In this document: positions 28,695 to 38,175 of the stretch, piece after piece | How positions within the stretch are numbered: position 1 is the first letter of the stretch | Layout: every line of letters begins with the position of its first letter | NCBI GenBank assembly: GCA_023260985.1 | Contig: JALRKY010000023.1 | Span: 1 to 45,354 of the forward strand | Source of the DNA: Altererythrobacter sp. | GTDB taxonomy: Bacteria > Pseudomonadota > Alphaproteobacteria > Sphingomonadales > Sphingomonadaceae | Direction: 5' to 3' | Length of the DNA: 45,354 nucleotides | The notes under the pieces: generated by a model | What the model was told of the DNA's origin: nothing | Database searches by the model: none | The model's input: only the letters and a program-made list of their open reading frames with translations | Position numbers and translations under genes: made by a program

Positions 28695-29528
28695 TCAATC
28701 CTTCTTGCGCGGCTTCAGCGAGCCCCAGATCTGCTTTTTCGAAAGATAGGCAAGGATCGTGGCGAAGAACAGGAAGCCGAGCACCGGCCAGCCGGTCTGC
28801 TTACGCTTCACCAACGTCGGTTCTGCAGTCCAGGTCAGGAATGCGGCAACGTCCTTCGACATCTGGCTCACAGTCGCTTCGGTGCCGTCGGCATAGGTAA
28901 CCTGCCCGTCCGAAGTCAGCGGCGCTGCCATCGAGATGTTCACATTGGCGAAGTAGGGATTGAAGTGAAGCTCCGCAGGAGTTTCGAATTCAGGATACTT
29001 TGCCAGCAGCTCAGGGTCGGGTTCGCCATAGCCGGTGAGCAGCGAATAGACGTAGTTGCTGCCGTCCTTGCGCGCCTTGGTGATCAGCGAGAGATCCGGC
29101 GGATGGCCGGCGCCGAAATAGGGCACTGCGGGGAAATGATCTGTCGGCAGGCCGGGGCGGGTCGTCACTTCAGCGGTCGCCTTGCTGTAGTCGGCGACGG
29201 TGAAGGTCGATGCCTCCTGCTTCACTTCGGCTTCGTTATAGCCAAGCTCGGCCAGATTGCGGAACGCAACATACTGGATGCTGTGGCAGGCCGCGCAAAC
29301 TTCCTTGTAGACCTGGTAGCCGCGCTGAAGCTGCTGCTTGTCCCACTTGCCGAATGCGCCGTCGAAGCTGAACCCGCCCTCGGGGGCGTGCGGCTTCTTG
29401 TGGAAGGCATATTCGGCCGGCTTTTCGGTCGGGTCGCTGAAATAGGTCGTGACGCCCGGGATGAACGACCAAAGCAGGACGACACCAGCAAAGAAAAGGC
29501 CGCCTGCGATTGCACCGATACGGATCAT
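28695..29528 (-). CDS. petC: Cytochrome c1 of the bc1 complex
   Basis: Cytochrome c1 takes electrons from the Rieske protein and passes them to cytochrome c. The 277 residues start with a hydrophobic export segment (GAIAGGLFFAGVVLLW). The heme site is CAACH at 78-82. The region VPYFGAGHPPDLSLITKARK and the later Met-containing NVNISMAAPL, which likely supplies the axial Met, are present. A C-terminal anchor (GWPVLGFLFFATILAYLSK) is followed by a basic tail. It is the last gene of the three-gene operon, 34 bases after cytochrome b. An intrinsic terminator follows. Confidence 0.95.
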   Translation of the reverse strand: MIRIGAIAGGLFFAGVVLLWSFIPGVTTYFSDPTEKPAEYAFHKKPHAPEGGFSFDGAFGKWDKQQLQRGYQVYKEVCAACHSIQYVAFRNLAELGYNEAEVKQEASTFTVADYSKATAEVTTRPGLPTDHFPAVPYFGAGHPPDLSLITKARKDGSNYVYSLLTGYGEPDPELLAKYPEFETPAELHFNPYFANVNISMAAPLTSDGQVTYADGTEATVSQMSKDVAAFLTWTAEPTLVKRKQTGWPVLGFLFFATILAYLSKKQIWGSLKPRKKD

Positions 29529-29562
29529 GGTTCGTGTCTCTCTCTATCCAGTCGTCCGGGCC

Positions 29563-30873
29563 TTAGTCGGCCGCCTTCGCCGCGGCCGGGGCCGCATCGT
29601 CCTTGCCCAGCACCGCTTCAGTGATCGAATAGGGCAGCGGTTCGGGCTTCTCGATCTGGCTGATGATCGGCAGGATCACCAGGAAGTGCAGGAAGTAGTA
29701 AGCGGTCGCGACCTGGCTGATCATCACATAGGGTTCTTCCGCCGGCGCGCCGCCGCAGATGAACAGTGCGATCATCGCGGGGATCAGGCCGAACCAGAAG
29801 AACTTGCGGAAGGTCGGACGGTAGTGGCCCGAACGCACCGGGCTCTTGTCGAGCCAGGGCAGGATGAACCAGATCAGGATCGAGCCGAACATCGCGATCA
29901 CGCCCAGCAGCTTCGCTTCGATCAGGATCACGCCGGTGAACGGAATGGTCAGGTCCTGAGTGAAAGCGCGCAGGATCGCGTAGAACGGCCAGAAGTACCA
30001 TTCGGGCACGATATGCGCCGGGGTCGAAAGCGGGTTCGCTTCGATATAGTTGTCCGGGTGACCCAGCATGTTGGGCAGGAAGAACACCATCATCGCGAAG
30101 AAAATCAGGATTACTCCCAACCCAAAACCGTCCTTCGCCGTGTAATAGGGGTGGAACGGAATTGTGTCGCTTTCGGTCTTTACTTCCACGCCGGTTGGGT
30201 TCGACGAACCCGGGATGTGCAGCGCCCAGATGTGCAGGATCACCACGCCCAGGATCACGAAGGGCAGCAGGAAGTGCAAGCTGAAGAAGCGATTGAGCGC
30301 GGCATTGTCAGGCGCAAAACCGCCGAGGATCCAATGCTGGATGCTTTCGCCGACCAGCGGGATCGCGCCGAACAGGCCGGTGATCACCTGCGCACCCCAA
30401 AAGCTCATCTGGCCCCAGGGCAACACGTAGCCCATGAAGGCGGTCGCCATCATGAGCAGGAAGATGACCACGCCGAGCAGCCAGATCATCTCGCGCGGGG
30501 CCTTGTACGAGCTGTAGAAGAAGCCGCGGAAGATGTGCAAATACACAACGATGAAGAAGAAGCTGGCGCCGTTAGCGTGCGCATAGCGCATCATCCAGCC
30601 CCAGTTGACGTTGCGCATGATGTGCTCGACCGTCTGGAACGCAACCGCCTGGTTAGCGGCGTAATGCATCGCCAGGATCACCCCGGTGATGATCTGCACG
30701 ACAAGGAAGAAGCCGGCGAGCACGCCGAAATTCCACATATAATTGAGGTTGCGCGGCACCGGATAGCCGGCCCCGATCGCATTGTAGGCCAAACGCGGAA
30801 GCGGCAGCTTCTCGTCCATCCACTGCATGAAGGGATGTTTCGGTTCGTACTGGCGTGCCCAGGCAAAGCTCAT
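29563..30873 (-). CDS. petB: Cytochrome b of the bc1 complex
   Basis: The eight-helix quinol-oxidising core of complex III. The 436 residues include the N-terminal [20 protein letters not shown], the first heme-histidine helix [20 protein letters not shown] and the second [20 protein letters not shown]. The Qo-site signature PEWYF is seen in [20 protein letters not shown]. An Ala-rich tail ends the chain. It lies between the Rieske gene (17 bases upstream) and cytochrome c1, the standard fbcFBC order. Confidence 0.96.
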   Translation of the reverse strand: MSFAWARQYEPKHPFMQWMDEKLPLPRLAYNAIGAGYPVPRNLNYMWNFGVLAGFFLVVQIITGVILAMHYAANQAVAFQTVEHIMRNVNWGWMMRYAHANGASFFFIVVYLHIFRGFFYSSYKAPREMIWLLGVVIFLLMMATAFMGYVLPWGQMSFWGAQVITGLFGAIPLVGESIQHWILGGFAPDNAALNRFFSLHFLLPFVILGVVILHIWALHIPGSSNPTGVEVKTESDTIPFHPYYTAKDGFGLGVILIFFAMMVFFLPNMLGHPDNYIEANPLSTPAHIVPEWYFWPFYAILRAFTQDLTIPFTGVILIEAKLLGVIAMFGSILIWFILPWLDKSPVRSGHYRPTFRKFFWFGLIPAMIALFICGGAPAEEPYVMISQVATAYYFLHFLVILPIISQIEKPEPLPYSITEAVLGKDDAAPAAAKAAD

Positions 30874-30890
30874 GACTGTTCTCTCAGTTC

Positions 30891-31466
30891 TCAGCCGACG
30901 CGGATGACGCTGTCGGAAGTGAATTCATAGTCGGGAACGACAAGGTTCTTCGGCGCAGGGCCCTTACGGATGCGCGCGGCAGTGTCGTAGTGCGAGCCGT
31001 GACAGGGGCAGAAATATCCGCCGTACTCGCCCTTGTTCTCGCCTTCGGCAGCGCCTAGCGGCACACAGCCGAGGTGGGTGCAGATGCCCATGGTGACGAG
31101 CATGTCGTTGTGGCCGTCCTTCGTGCGTTGGGCCAGCGTTTCCGGATCGCGCAGGGTCGCCACATCGACCGCATTGGCTTCATCGATCTCGACCTGCGTC
31201 AAGCGGCGAACGAACAGCGGCTGCTTGCGGAAGACCGCCTTGATCGCCTGGCCCGGCTCGATCGCCGACACGTCGACTTCGGTGGTGCTGGCGGCGAGAA
31301 CATCGGCCGAAGGCGACATCTGGCTGACCAGCGGCAACAAGGTTGCCGCAGCGCCAACGCCAGCCGCGCTCACCGCAGCAATGTGAATGAAGTCGCGGCG
31401 TCGGACCCCGTCGTCACCCACCTCAGCGGTGGCCTCGGGAGCCATTGTGCCAATCGTATCAGCCAT
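30891..31466 (-). CDS. petA: Rieske iron-sulfur subunit of the bc1 complex
   Basis: The Rieske protein carries the mobile 2Fe-2S cluster of complex III. The 191 residues show a twin-arginine type N-terminus, [20 protein letters not shown] (22-41), which also forms the anchor. The cluster ligands are visible in CTHLGC (129-134, Cys129 and His131) and CPCHGSH (153-159, Cys153 and His156), with Cys134 and Cys155 forming the disulfide. It is the first gene of the operon. The 221-base region upstream to the next gene should hold the promoter, but no clear -35/-10 pair is assignable. Confidence 0.96.
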   Translation of the reverse strand: MADTIGTMAPEATAEVGDDGVRRRDFIHIAAVSAAGVGAAATLLPLVSQMSPSADVLAASTTEVDVSAIEPGQAIKAVFRKQPLFVRRLTQVEIDEANAVDVATLRDPETLAQRTKDGHNDMLVTMGICTHLGCVPLGAAEGENKGEYGGYFCPCHGSHYDTAARIRKGPAPKNLVVPDYEFTSDSVIRVG

Positions 31467-31687
31467 CAGCCTTTACCCTGCTATTCTCGCCCATGCCCGG
31501 TCAACCCGCGCATGGACCCGTCAGATCGCTATTCGTCCGAAGAAAACACGTAGTGCGAAAAGATTCCCCGAACGGCTCGTGATGTTGCCCCGCACGGGTG
31601 CGAAACACTTATTTGGCGGCGCTGATAGCTGCAAAGTCAGGCCATGCCAACCGCCTTTTGGGAACCAGTTGTGCGGTTTCATGCAAG

Positions 31688-32440
31688 CTAGGCAGGCAAT
31701 GCGATGAGGCTCAGCTGGCGGCCGTAGTTGGGTTCGCCGCGATGGGTCGCCCGGCGAAAAGAATAATATTTGTTTTCAAGTGTATATGTGTCGAGCGCGA
31801 GGTCTTCCACCATGCCCACGCCAGCCACCTCAAGCCGGTGGAAAACATAGGCCGGAAGATCGAATTGCCAGCGCCCTTCACGGCCGGCGGAAAAGAAGCG
31901 CGCATCGGCCTCAGTGAAATTGGCGCGGAACCGCGCATCCACTTCGTAGCTCGCCTGCGCGATCGTTGGCCCGATCGCGGCGGCGATCCGTGCTCGCGAT
32001 GCACCGAGCGATTCCATCGCCTTGATTGTGTTCTCAAGCACTCCGCCATGGGCTCCGCGCCAGCCGGCATGCGCCGCACCGATCACGCCTGCTGCAGCGT
32101 CCGCAAACAGCACCGGGGCGCAATCGGCAGTGACAATGCCGAGCACCAACCCCGGCGTCGCCGTGACCAGCGCGTCGGCGCTGGGCCGCCCGGTGGCGGA
32201 ATCGCTCCACTCCGCCTCGACCGAAATCACATCGGGGGAATGGACCTGGTGCGGCGCGACGAACGTACCTCCCGGCAGTATGGCCCCGCCCGCCGCGGCG
32301 CGCAAAGCGTGGATCGTCGCTTCCTCCCCTTCGCCGCCATAGCCGAACTGATACACCCCGCCCGAATGGCCGAAGAAGCCGTGCGGCACGCCTGCCAGCG
32401 CGGCAGCACGCGCGATGTCGAAGCGGGTGACCTCAGCCAT
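31688..32440 (-). CDS. pgeF: Laccase-domain protein PgeF/YfiH (peptidoglycan editing, purine nucleoside phosphorylase-like)
   Basis: YfiH/PgeF-family proteins remove wrongly incorporated residues from peptidoglycan precursors and some act on purine nucleosides. The product is 250 residues from the ATG at 32440, which overlaps the pepN stop by 8 bases; an ATG 24 bases upstream is possible. The metal-site motifs are LVTATPGLVLGIVTADCAPV (with the conserved Cys) and IGAAHAGWRGAHGGVLENTI (with His). The early HGFFGHSGGV and FVAPHQVHSPD with His also match. It is probably translated together with pepN. Confidence 0.9.
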   Translation of the reverse strand: MAEVTRFDIARAAALAGVPHGFFGHSGGVYQFGYGGEGEEATIHALRAAAGGAILPGGTFVAPHQVHSPDVISVEAEWSDSATGRPSADALVTATPGLVLGIVTADCAPVLFADAAAGVIGAAHAGWRGAHGGVLENTIKAMESLGASRARIAAAIGPTIAQASYEVDARFRANFTEADARFFSAGREGRWQFDLPAYVFHRLEVAGVGMVEDLALDTYTLENKYYSFRRATHRGEPNYGRQLSLIALPA

Positions 32441-35066
32441 CGAGGCTGCGTGAAACCTGCTCATAGGTGTCGCGCGACAAATGCTCTGCCGCCGCGATCC
32501 GCTCGAGCTCGGCCCGCATCAGCGCCGCGCGCCCGTCCTCCAGCCGCCGCCAGCGCCCCAGGGCCGGAACGAAGCGCGCCGCAGCCTGCGGGTTGATCGG
32601 ATCGAGCGCCAGGATCAGATCGGCAACGATGCGATAGCCCTCTCCGCTGGGCGTGTGGAAAGCCGGCGGATTCGCGGCGAAGCCCATGTAAAGCGACCGC
32701 ACGCGGTTGGGATTGCGGATGGTGAAATCGGGGTGGTCCTTCAACACCTTTACGTGCTCAAGCACGCGCGGGTGGAGCGACAACGCCTGCAGCATGAACC
32801 ATTTGTCGATCACCAGCGCATTGCCCTGGTAGCGGCGGTAGAAATCCGCGAGTTTTTCCTCACGCACGGGCGTGTCGAGCCCCGTCAGCACCATCAGCGC
32901 ACCTTGCCGGTCGGTCATGTTGTCGGCGGCATCATACTGCGCGGCGGCGAGCCGGGCGGCGGTGGCGGAGTCGCTTGCAGCAAGGTAGGCGAGCGCCTGC
33001 GTTTTGACCTTGCGTGCGCCCCGCGCGCCTTCGCCATCATAGGGCACTTGCGCGGCCCGCTCATAGAGCGCGTGGAGCCCGTCGGCGAGTTGGCTGCCAA
33101 GCAGCGCCTTGAGCCCTTCGCGCTCGCGGTGAATCGCGGCAGGATCGGCCTTGTCGAGCTGCTCGAACAGGTAGGATTGCGTCGGCAGCAGCATCAGTTC
33201 GCCGCGCATCGCATCTTCCAGCGCCGGATCGGCCAGCACCGCGCCCAGAGCCGTAGCAATCGCCGCCTCGCCTTCCGCGCGTTCGCTTGCGGACAGCGAG
33301 CCCTTCGAAGCCGCCACAAGGTGGCCAACCATCAGCTCCTGCATCGCTTCATAGCGTGCAAAGGGATCGTCATCATGCGCCGCGAGCAGCACTAAATCTT
33401 CGCGCGGAAGCTGGCGCTCGATCACGACCGGGGCAGTGAAGCCGCGGTTGATCGAAAGCACCGGCGGAGCCGCATAGCCGCTGAAAGTGAAGCTTTGCTC
33501 GGCCCGGTCGAGCGCCACCAGCTCTTCGCCGCGGTGGCTGCCGGTGACGCGATCGAGCAGCGCGATCCTGAGCGGGATCACCATCGGCTGCTTGGCGGCC
33601 TGACCCGGGGTGGGAGGCACCGACTGCTTCAGCGTAAGCGTGACCGTATCGCCTCCATGCGCCATCGCGACCGACAGGCGCGGCGTGCCGGCCTGCGAAT
33701 ACCACAGGCGGAACTGCTTCAGGTCGAGCTCCGCGCCGTCCTCGATCGCGCGGACGAAATCCTCGCAGGTTGCCGCTTCACCGTCATGCCGGTCGAAATA
33801 GAGATCGGTGCCTTGGCGGAAGCGCTCGGGCCCGCAAAGCGAGCGCATCATGCGGATCACTTCGGCGCCCTTGTTGTAGACCGTGGCGGTGTAGAAGTTG
33901 GAAATCTCGCGATAGCTGTCTGGCCGGATCGGATGCGCGAGCGGCCCCGAATCCTCAGGGAATTGCGCCGCACGAAGGATCCGCACGTCCTCGATCCGCT
34001 TGACCGCCTGCCCGCGCATGTCCTGGCTGAACAGCTGGTCGCGCAGCACGGTGAAGCCTTCCTTCAACGACAGCTGGAACCAGTCGCGGCAGGTCACGCG
34101 ATTGCCCGACCAGTTATGGAAGTACTCGTGCGCAATCACCCCTTCGACCGCGTCGAAATCGTCATCGGTCGCGGTGTCGGGATCAGCCAGCACATATTTG
34201 GTGTTGAAGACGTTGAGCCCCTTGTTCTCCATCGCCCCCATGTTGAAATCGCTCACCGCGACGATATTGTAGAGATCGAGATCATATTCGCGCCCGAACA
34301 CATCCTCGTCCCATTGCATCGAGCGTTTGAGCGATTCCATCGCATGATCGGTGCGCGGCAGGTCTTCCGCACGAACCCAGACGTTCAGCTCCACTTCCCG
34401 TCCGCTCATGGTGGTGAAGGTGGAGGAGTTGGCGACGAGATCGCCCGCCACGAGCGCGAAGAGATAGGACGGCTTGGGCCAGGGATCGTGCCATTCGGCC
34501 CAATGGGTGCCATCGGCGCCTTCGCCCTCGGCCACCCTGTTGCCGTTGCACAGCAGGATCGGGAACTGCGCCTTCGATCCGCTCATTCGCACGCGATAGG
34601 TGCTCAGCACGTCGGGCCGGTCGGGGAAGAAGGTGATGCGGCGGAAGCCTTCGGCTTCGCACTGGGTGCACAGCATGCCGTTCGAGGCATAGAGCCCCTC
34701 GAGCCGAGTGTTGGCCGCAGGATCGATCTCGGTCGCGATCTCGATCTCATGCGCTTCGCCCGAAAGCGGCACGATCAGGTCGTCCCCGTCCATTGACCAG
34801 TCGTTGCGCATCTCGCCATCGACCTTGACCGAAAGCAAAGTGAGGCCATCACCATTGAGGCGGATCGTGGAGGAGGGAGCTGCCTTGCCGTTTCGTGCGA
34901 CTGTGAGCCGAGAGACGACCCTTGTCGCTTCGAGGCCGAGGTCGAAGTCGAGCGCGACCTCAGGAACCAGCCAGGCAAAGGGCTGGTAATCCTCGCGGCG
35001 GATCATCGGCGGTTCGTGCGGAGTGATGGCGGCATCGGCCATGTCAGGGTTTCGTGCAATATCCAT
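32433..35066 (-). CDS. pepN: Aminopeptidase N
   Basis: A cytosolic zinc aminopeptidase of family M1 that trims peptides. The product is 877 residues from the ATG at 35066; Met codons at 35102 and 35042 are alternatives and none has a strong ribosome site. The exopeptidase motif GAMENKGLNVF lies near residue 276 and the zinc site HEYFHNWSGNRVTCRDWFQL near 312, with the third ligand Glu in LKEGFTV. The C-terminal half has the helical domain usual for the E. coli-type enzyme, ending in DTYEQVSRSL. It is divergent from an epimerase gene 52 bases away and overlaps pgeF. Confidence 0.95.
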   Translation of the reverse strand: MDIARNPDMADAAITPHEPPMIRREDYQPFAWLVPEVALDFDLGLEATRVVSRLTVARNGKAAPSSTIRLNGDGLTLLSVKVDGEMRNDWSMDGDDLIVPLSGEAHEIEIATEIDPAANTRLEGLYASNGMLCTQCEAEGFRRITFFPDRPDVLSTYRVRMSGSKAQFPILLCNGNRVAEGEGADGTHWAEWHDPWPKPSYLFALVAGDLVANSSTFTTMSGREVELNVWVRAEDLPRTDHAMESLKRSMQWDEDVFGREYDLDLYNIVAVSDFNMGAMENKGLNVFNTKYVLADPDTATDDDFDAVEGVIAHEYFHNWSGNRVTCRDWFQLSLKEGFTVLRDQLFSQDMRGQAVKRIEDVRILRAAQFPEDSGPLAHPIRPDSYREISNFYTATVYNKGAEVIRMMRSLCGPERFRQGTDLYFDRHDGEAATCEDFVRAIEDGAELDLKQFRLWYSQAGTPRLSVAMAHGGDTVTLTLKQSVPPTPGQAAKQPMVIPLRIALLDRVTGSHRGEELVALDRAEQSFTFSGYAAPPVLSINRGFTAPVVIERQLPREDLVLLAAHDDDPFARYEAMQELMVGHLVAASKGSLSASERAEGEAAIATALGAVLADPALEDAMRGELMLLPTQSYLFEQLDKADPAAIHREREGLKALLGSQLADGLHALYERAAQVPYDGEGARGARKVKTQALAYLAASDSATAARLAAAQYDAADNMTDRQGALMVLTGLDTPVREEKLADFYRRYQGNALVIDKWFMLQALSLHPRVLEHVKVLKDHPDFTIRNPNRVRSLYMGFAANPPAFHTPSGEGYRIVADLILALDPINPQAAARFVPALGRWRRLEDGRAALMRAELERIAAAEHLSRDTYEQVSRSLDG

Positions 35067-35118
35067 GGCAGCCGATTTAGGTTGCTTTGCGCCGCTGTCC
35101 AACGCTTAGATTGACGGC

Positions 35119-35895
35119 ATGAGTCACCTCGTGATCTTCGGATTGGGTTACACGGCGAGCCGAATTGCCGCAGCGCTTGAAGCGCGCGGCTGGCGGGTCG
35201 ACGCGACCGGAAGCAAGGGCAATCTCGACTTTGCCGACCAAGCGGCGGTGCGAACGGCGCTGGACGGCGCGAGCCATGTGCTGTCCTCGGTCCCGCCTTC
35301 GGACGATAGCGACCCGGTGCTCGATCGATATGGCGATGCACTGGCGGGCAAATGGCTCGGCTATCTGTCTTCGACCGGGGTCTATGGCGACACGCAAGGT
35401 GCATGGGTGGACGAGAGCGCCCCTGTGGGCGGAGGGCGCCGTTCTGCACGTGCCGAAGCCGATGCGCGCTGGCTGGGCATGGGCGCCCGGGCATTCCGGT
35501 TGCCGGGAATCTATGGGCCGGGCCGAAGCGCGCTCGACCGCGTGCGCGAGCGGCGCGCCAATCGCATAGACTTGCCCGGGCAGGTGTTCAGCCGCGTGCA
35601 TGTCGAAGATATCGTTTCAGGGGTGATCGCGGCGATCGAACGCGACGTCCCGCCCGGCGCATATAATCTCGCCGACGATTTGCCGACGAGCCAGAACGCG
35701 GTGATCGAGCACGCATGCCGCCTGCTCGGCGTTGCACCTCCCCCGCTGCAAAGGCTCGACGAAGCCGGGCTCAGCCCGATGGCGCGGGGTTTCTATGCGG
35801 AGAACCGAAGGGTCGCGAATGGCAAGGCGAAGCGGGTACTGGGCTGGCGGCCGCTCTATCCGACCTATGTCGAGGGGCTGGCCAGCCTCGCCTAG
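35119..35895 (+). CDS. NAD-dependent epimerase/dehydratase-like protein (atypical SDR)
   Basis: 258 residues of the extended/atypical SDR type. The N-terminus LVIFGLGYTASRIAAALEAR (about 4-23) is a dinucleotide-binding motif. YLSSTGVYGDTQGAWVDESA has the Tyr of the usual site, and FSRVHVEDIVSGVIAAIERD followed by YNLADDLPTSQN matches YeeZ-like/UDP-sugar-epimerase relatives. Substrate unknown. It is divergent from pepN and convergent with an EamA exporter gene, with which it shares stop codons in CTAG (35892-35895). Confidence 0.82.
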   Translation: MSHLVIFGLGYTASRIAAALEARGWRVDATGSKGNLDFADQAAVRTALDGASHVLSSVPPSDDSDPVLDRYGDALAGKWLGYLSSTGVYGDTQGAWVDESAPVGGGRRSARAEADARWLGMGARAFRLPGIYGPGRSALDRVRERRANRIDLPGQVFSRVHVEDIVSGVIAAIERDVPPGAYNLADDLPTSQNAVIEHACRLLGVAPPPLQRLDEAGLSPMARGFYAENRRVANGKAKRVLGWRPLYPTYVEGLASLA

Positions 35896-36800
35896 ACGTT
35901 GCGGGCCCTGAGCGCGACGAGCATCCCCAGCATCGCCAGCGCGCCCCCGGCGATCGCCAGCGGAGTCCATTGAAAGCCCTCGAACAGGGTCGAGATGAAC
36001 ATCGCGATCACCACCACAAGGATGCCGTTATAGGCCGCGCGGCCTGCGCCAAGCTTGCGCACGAGATCGTAATAGATCGGGAAGGTCACCACCGATCCGA
36101 CCAGCGCCAGCCAGGCGATTCCGGCCCAATAGAGCGGCTCGCGCGGGATCACCGGCGGCCCCGCCAGCGCCCATGCCACGCTGCCATCGATGATCGTGCC
36201 GTAGAGCATCGACCATGCCAGCAGCGTCACAAGCGGCACCGATTTGCCGACTTCGCCCGCCTGGATGACATTGGCGATCGAGGCCGCGACCATTGCCACC
36301 AGCGCCAGCACCACGCCCAGCCCGACATCGCCGCCTAGCGGCGACACATGCGCTTCGTTGATCAGCAGCAACGCGATCCCCACCAGCGCGATCGCGCTGC
36401 CGATGGTGAAGCGCAGCGTGATCCTCTGGCCCAGCATGAAGCGGCCAAGGATTGCATTGGGCACGATCATCATTCCGATCAGCAGCGCCACGATCCCCGA
36501 AGTCAGATGCAGTTCGGACAGATAGACGAAATTGTAGTTCCCGCAGAACTGGAACAGCCCCAGCAGCACCGCCAGCCAATGCGCGCGGCGCGGCATGGCG
36601 AGCGGATTGCGCATGAACAGCGCCAGCGCGAACATCGCCGGAGTCGCGGCAACGAAACGCCAGGTCACCGACCACTGAGCCGGCACCCCGTCGATCTGTG
36701 TGGTGATGACGAACCAGGTCGAACCCCAGATCAGCGCGACCAGCAGGAAAGGCAGTGCAATTGCCGGGCGCAGCAGGGCGTGGGGAGGATGTTCGCTCAT
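35892..36800 (-). CDS. EamA/DMT-family transporter (drug/metabolite exporter)
   Basis: 302 residues from the ATG at 36800, 10 bases after the threonine aldolase stop. Ten membrane helices in two EamA repeats are expected: ALPFLLVALIWGSTWFVITT starts the first, and VVALIGIALLLINEA-like and GIAWLALVGSVVTFPIYYDL segments fall in the second half. Family members export amino acids or metabolites, and some export threonine. Sitting directly behind a threonine aldolase gene it could handle a related amino acid, but this is only an inference from position. Confidence 0.82.
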   Translation of the reverse strand: MSEHPPHALLRPAIALPFLLVALIWGSTWFVITTQIDGVPAQWSVTWRFVAATPAMFALALFMRNPLAMPRRAHWLAVLLGLFQFCGNYNFVYLSELHLTSGIVALLIGMMIVPNAILGRFMLGQRITLRFTIGSAIALVGIALLLINEAHVSPLGGDVGLGVVLALVAMVAASIANVIQAGEVGKSVPLVTLLAWSMLYGTIIDGSVAWALAGPPVIPREPLYWAGIAWLALVGSVVTFPIYYDLVRKLGAGRAAYNGILVVVIAMFISTLFEGFQWTPLAIAGGALAMLGMLVALRARNV

Positions 36801-36810
36801 CCAGGGGCGA

Positions 36811-37818
36811 TCAAAGGTTCGCGACCGCCTGCGCCAGCGCCAGCGCATCATCCTGCGGCGTGTTCCACGCGGTGACGAAACGCGCTGCGTCGGCGCCCCA
36901 ATCGTAGAATTCGAAACCCTGAGCCCGCAATGATTCCCGCTCGCCCGGCGTCAGCCGCACGAACAGCTCGTTTGCCTCGACCGGGTGCATCAGCCGCTCG
37001 CCGCATGCTCTGGCGATCTCCGCCGCTGCGGCATTGGCCGCGCGGGCATTCTCCAGCCAGAGATCGCCCTCCAGCATGGCGAGCACTTGCGCGGCCTGGT
37101 AACGGCCCTTGCATTGCAGGTGCCCGGCGCGCTTGCGACGGTATTTGACCAACTCCGCCTGCGCCGGATCGAACAGCACCAGCGCTTCGGCGCTCATCCC
37201 GCCGTTCTTGATGCAACCGAAAGCGAGCGTGTCGCACGGGCCAGCCGCATCCGCCGCGGAACCGCCGAGGAAGGCCACGGCATTGGCGAAGCGCGCGCCG
37301 TCCATATGCAGGCCCAGCCCTCGCTCCTTCGCGAAGGCCCCCAGCGCGGCGAGCTCATGCGGGCGATAGGCGCGTCCATATTCGCTAGCCTGGGTGATCG
37401 CGATCGCATGCGGCTGCACCTGGTGCACATCGGGCCGGATCGGATCGATCACCGCCGCGATATCCGCCGGAGTCAGTTTGGCGCCCTCTCCGCTGGCCAA
37501 CATCAGCTTGGCGCCGTGAAGGTAGAAGCCGGGCGCGCCGCCTTCATCGACTTCGATATGCGCTTCCTCATGGCACACCACCCCGCCATGCGGCTGCACC
37601 ATGGTGGCGAGCGCGAGGCAATTGGCGGCGGTGCCGGTGGCGATCCAGATCGCTGCGCATTCGCGCCCGAACAGCTCCGAAAAGCGCTCGTCCAGCGCTG
37701 CGCTCAAACGGTCGCCGTCATATGGCGAATCGGGCGAATCGGCGGCACGCATCGCCTCCCACAGGCGCGGGTGGACGGTCGCTGCATTGTCCGACAGGAA
37801 TGGTCTTTGCCTTGGCAT
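36811..37818 (-). CDS. Threonine aldolase-like PLP enzyme (beta-eliminating lyase family)
   Basis: The family splits L-threonine or allo-threonine to glycine and acetaldehyde with PLP. The product is 335 residues from the ATG at 37818, giving MPRQRPFLSDNAATVHPRLW; upstream in-frame residues look like shadow coding. Motifs: FLSDNAATVHP, IWIATGTAANCLALATMVQP (about 56-75), HEEAHIEVDEGGAPGF, LGLHMDGARFANAVAFLGGS (with Asp near the PLP nitrogen) and DTLAFGCIKNGGM with the PLP Lys. It resembles low-specificity threonine aldolases (LtaE). Probably cotranscribed with the EamA gene. A small GNAT gene is divergent after 50 bases. Confidence 0.88.
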   Translation of the reverse strand: MPRQRPFLSDNAATVHPRLWEAMRAADSPDSPYDGDRLSAALDERFSELFGRECAAIWIATGTAANCLALATMVQPHGGVVCHEEAHIEVDEGGAPGFYLHGAKLMLASGEGAKLTPADIAAVIDPIRPDVHQVQPHAIAITQASEYGRAYRPHELAALGAFAKERGLGLHMDGARFANAVAFLGGSAADAAGPCDTLAFGCIKNGGMSAEALVLFDPAQAELVKYRRKRAGHLQCKGRYQAAQVLAMLEGDLWLENARAANAAAAEIARACGERLMHPVEANELFVRLTPGERESLRAQGFEFYDWGADAARFVTAWNTPQDDALALAQAVANL

Positions 37819-37868
37819 CGGTTGTGCCTGTAAAGCCGATAGCGGACTTGGCAAGCAGGAGGTGCGCA

Positions 37869-38171
37869 ATGGCGCTCGAAGGCCTGATCATCACGCACCA
37901 TGCGCAGGAGCGCGGCGGCAGATATGTCGCGCAGCTCGAAGGCGAAAGCGCGACTGGCTATCTCGAATGGGAGCCCGCCGGAGAAGACGTGCGGATCGCC
38001 ACCCATACCGTCGTGCCGCGCAGCATCGGCGGACGCGGAGTCGCCGCGGCACTGACCGAAAGGTTGATCGAGGACGCCCGGCTGCAGGGCTTCCGGATCG
38101 TGCCCGCCTGCTCCTACACCGCAGCCAGGTTCGCCGAGCATCCCGAATGGGCGGATTTGCGCGCCGTCTGA
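37869..38171 (+). CDS. Small GNAT-fold N-acetyltransferase-like protein (YjdJ/Gtf2 type)
   Basis: 100 residues, a minimal GNAT domain. THTVVPRSIGGRGVAAALTE contains the acetyl-CoA pyrophosphate loop RSIGGRGVA, and the C-terminus IVPACSYTAARFAEHPEWAD is the C/S-Y-x3-FxxHPE-W signature of the small single-domain GNAT group (COG2388). The start at 37869 has a perfect AGGAGG ribosome site. Substrate unknown. It is divergent from the threonine aldolase gene and ends 4 bases before the convergent YdbT-like gene. Confidence 0.88.
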   Translation: MALEGLIITHHAQERGGRYVAQLEGESATGYLEWEPAGEDVRIATHTVVPRSIGGRGVAAALTERLIEDARLQGFRIVPACSYTAARFAEHPEWADLRAV

Positions 38172-38175
38172 AAGC

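Noticed and set aside
31512..31682. Short minus-strand frame (56 codons) between petA and pgeF
   Set aside because: No ribosome site, no resemblance to a known family, and it covers the likely petA promoter region.
31598..32596. 332-codon plus-strand frame opposite pgeF
   Set aside because: The minus strand encodes a clear YfiH/PgeF protein with TADC and HAGWRG motifs; the plus frame is its shadow.
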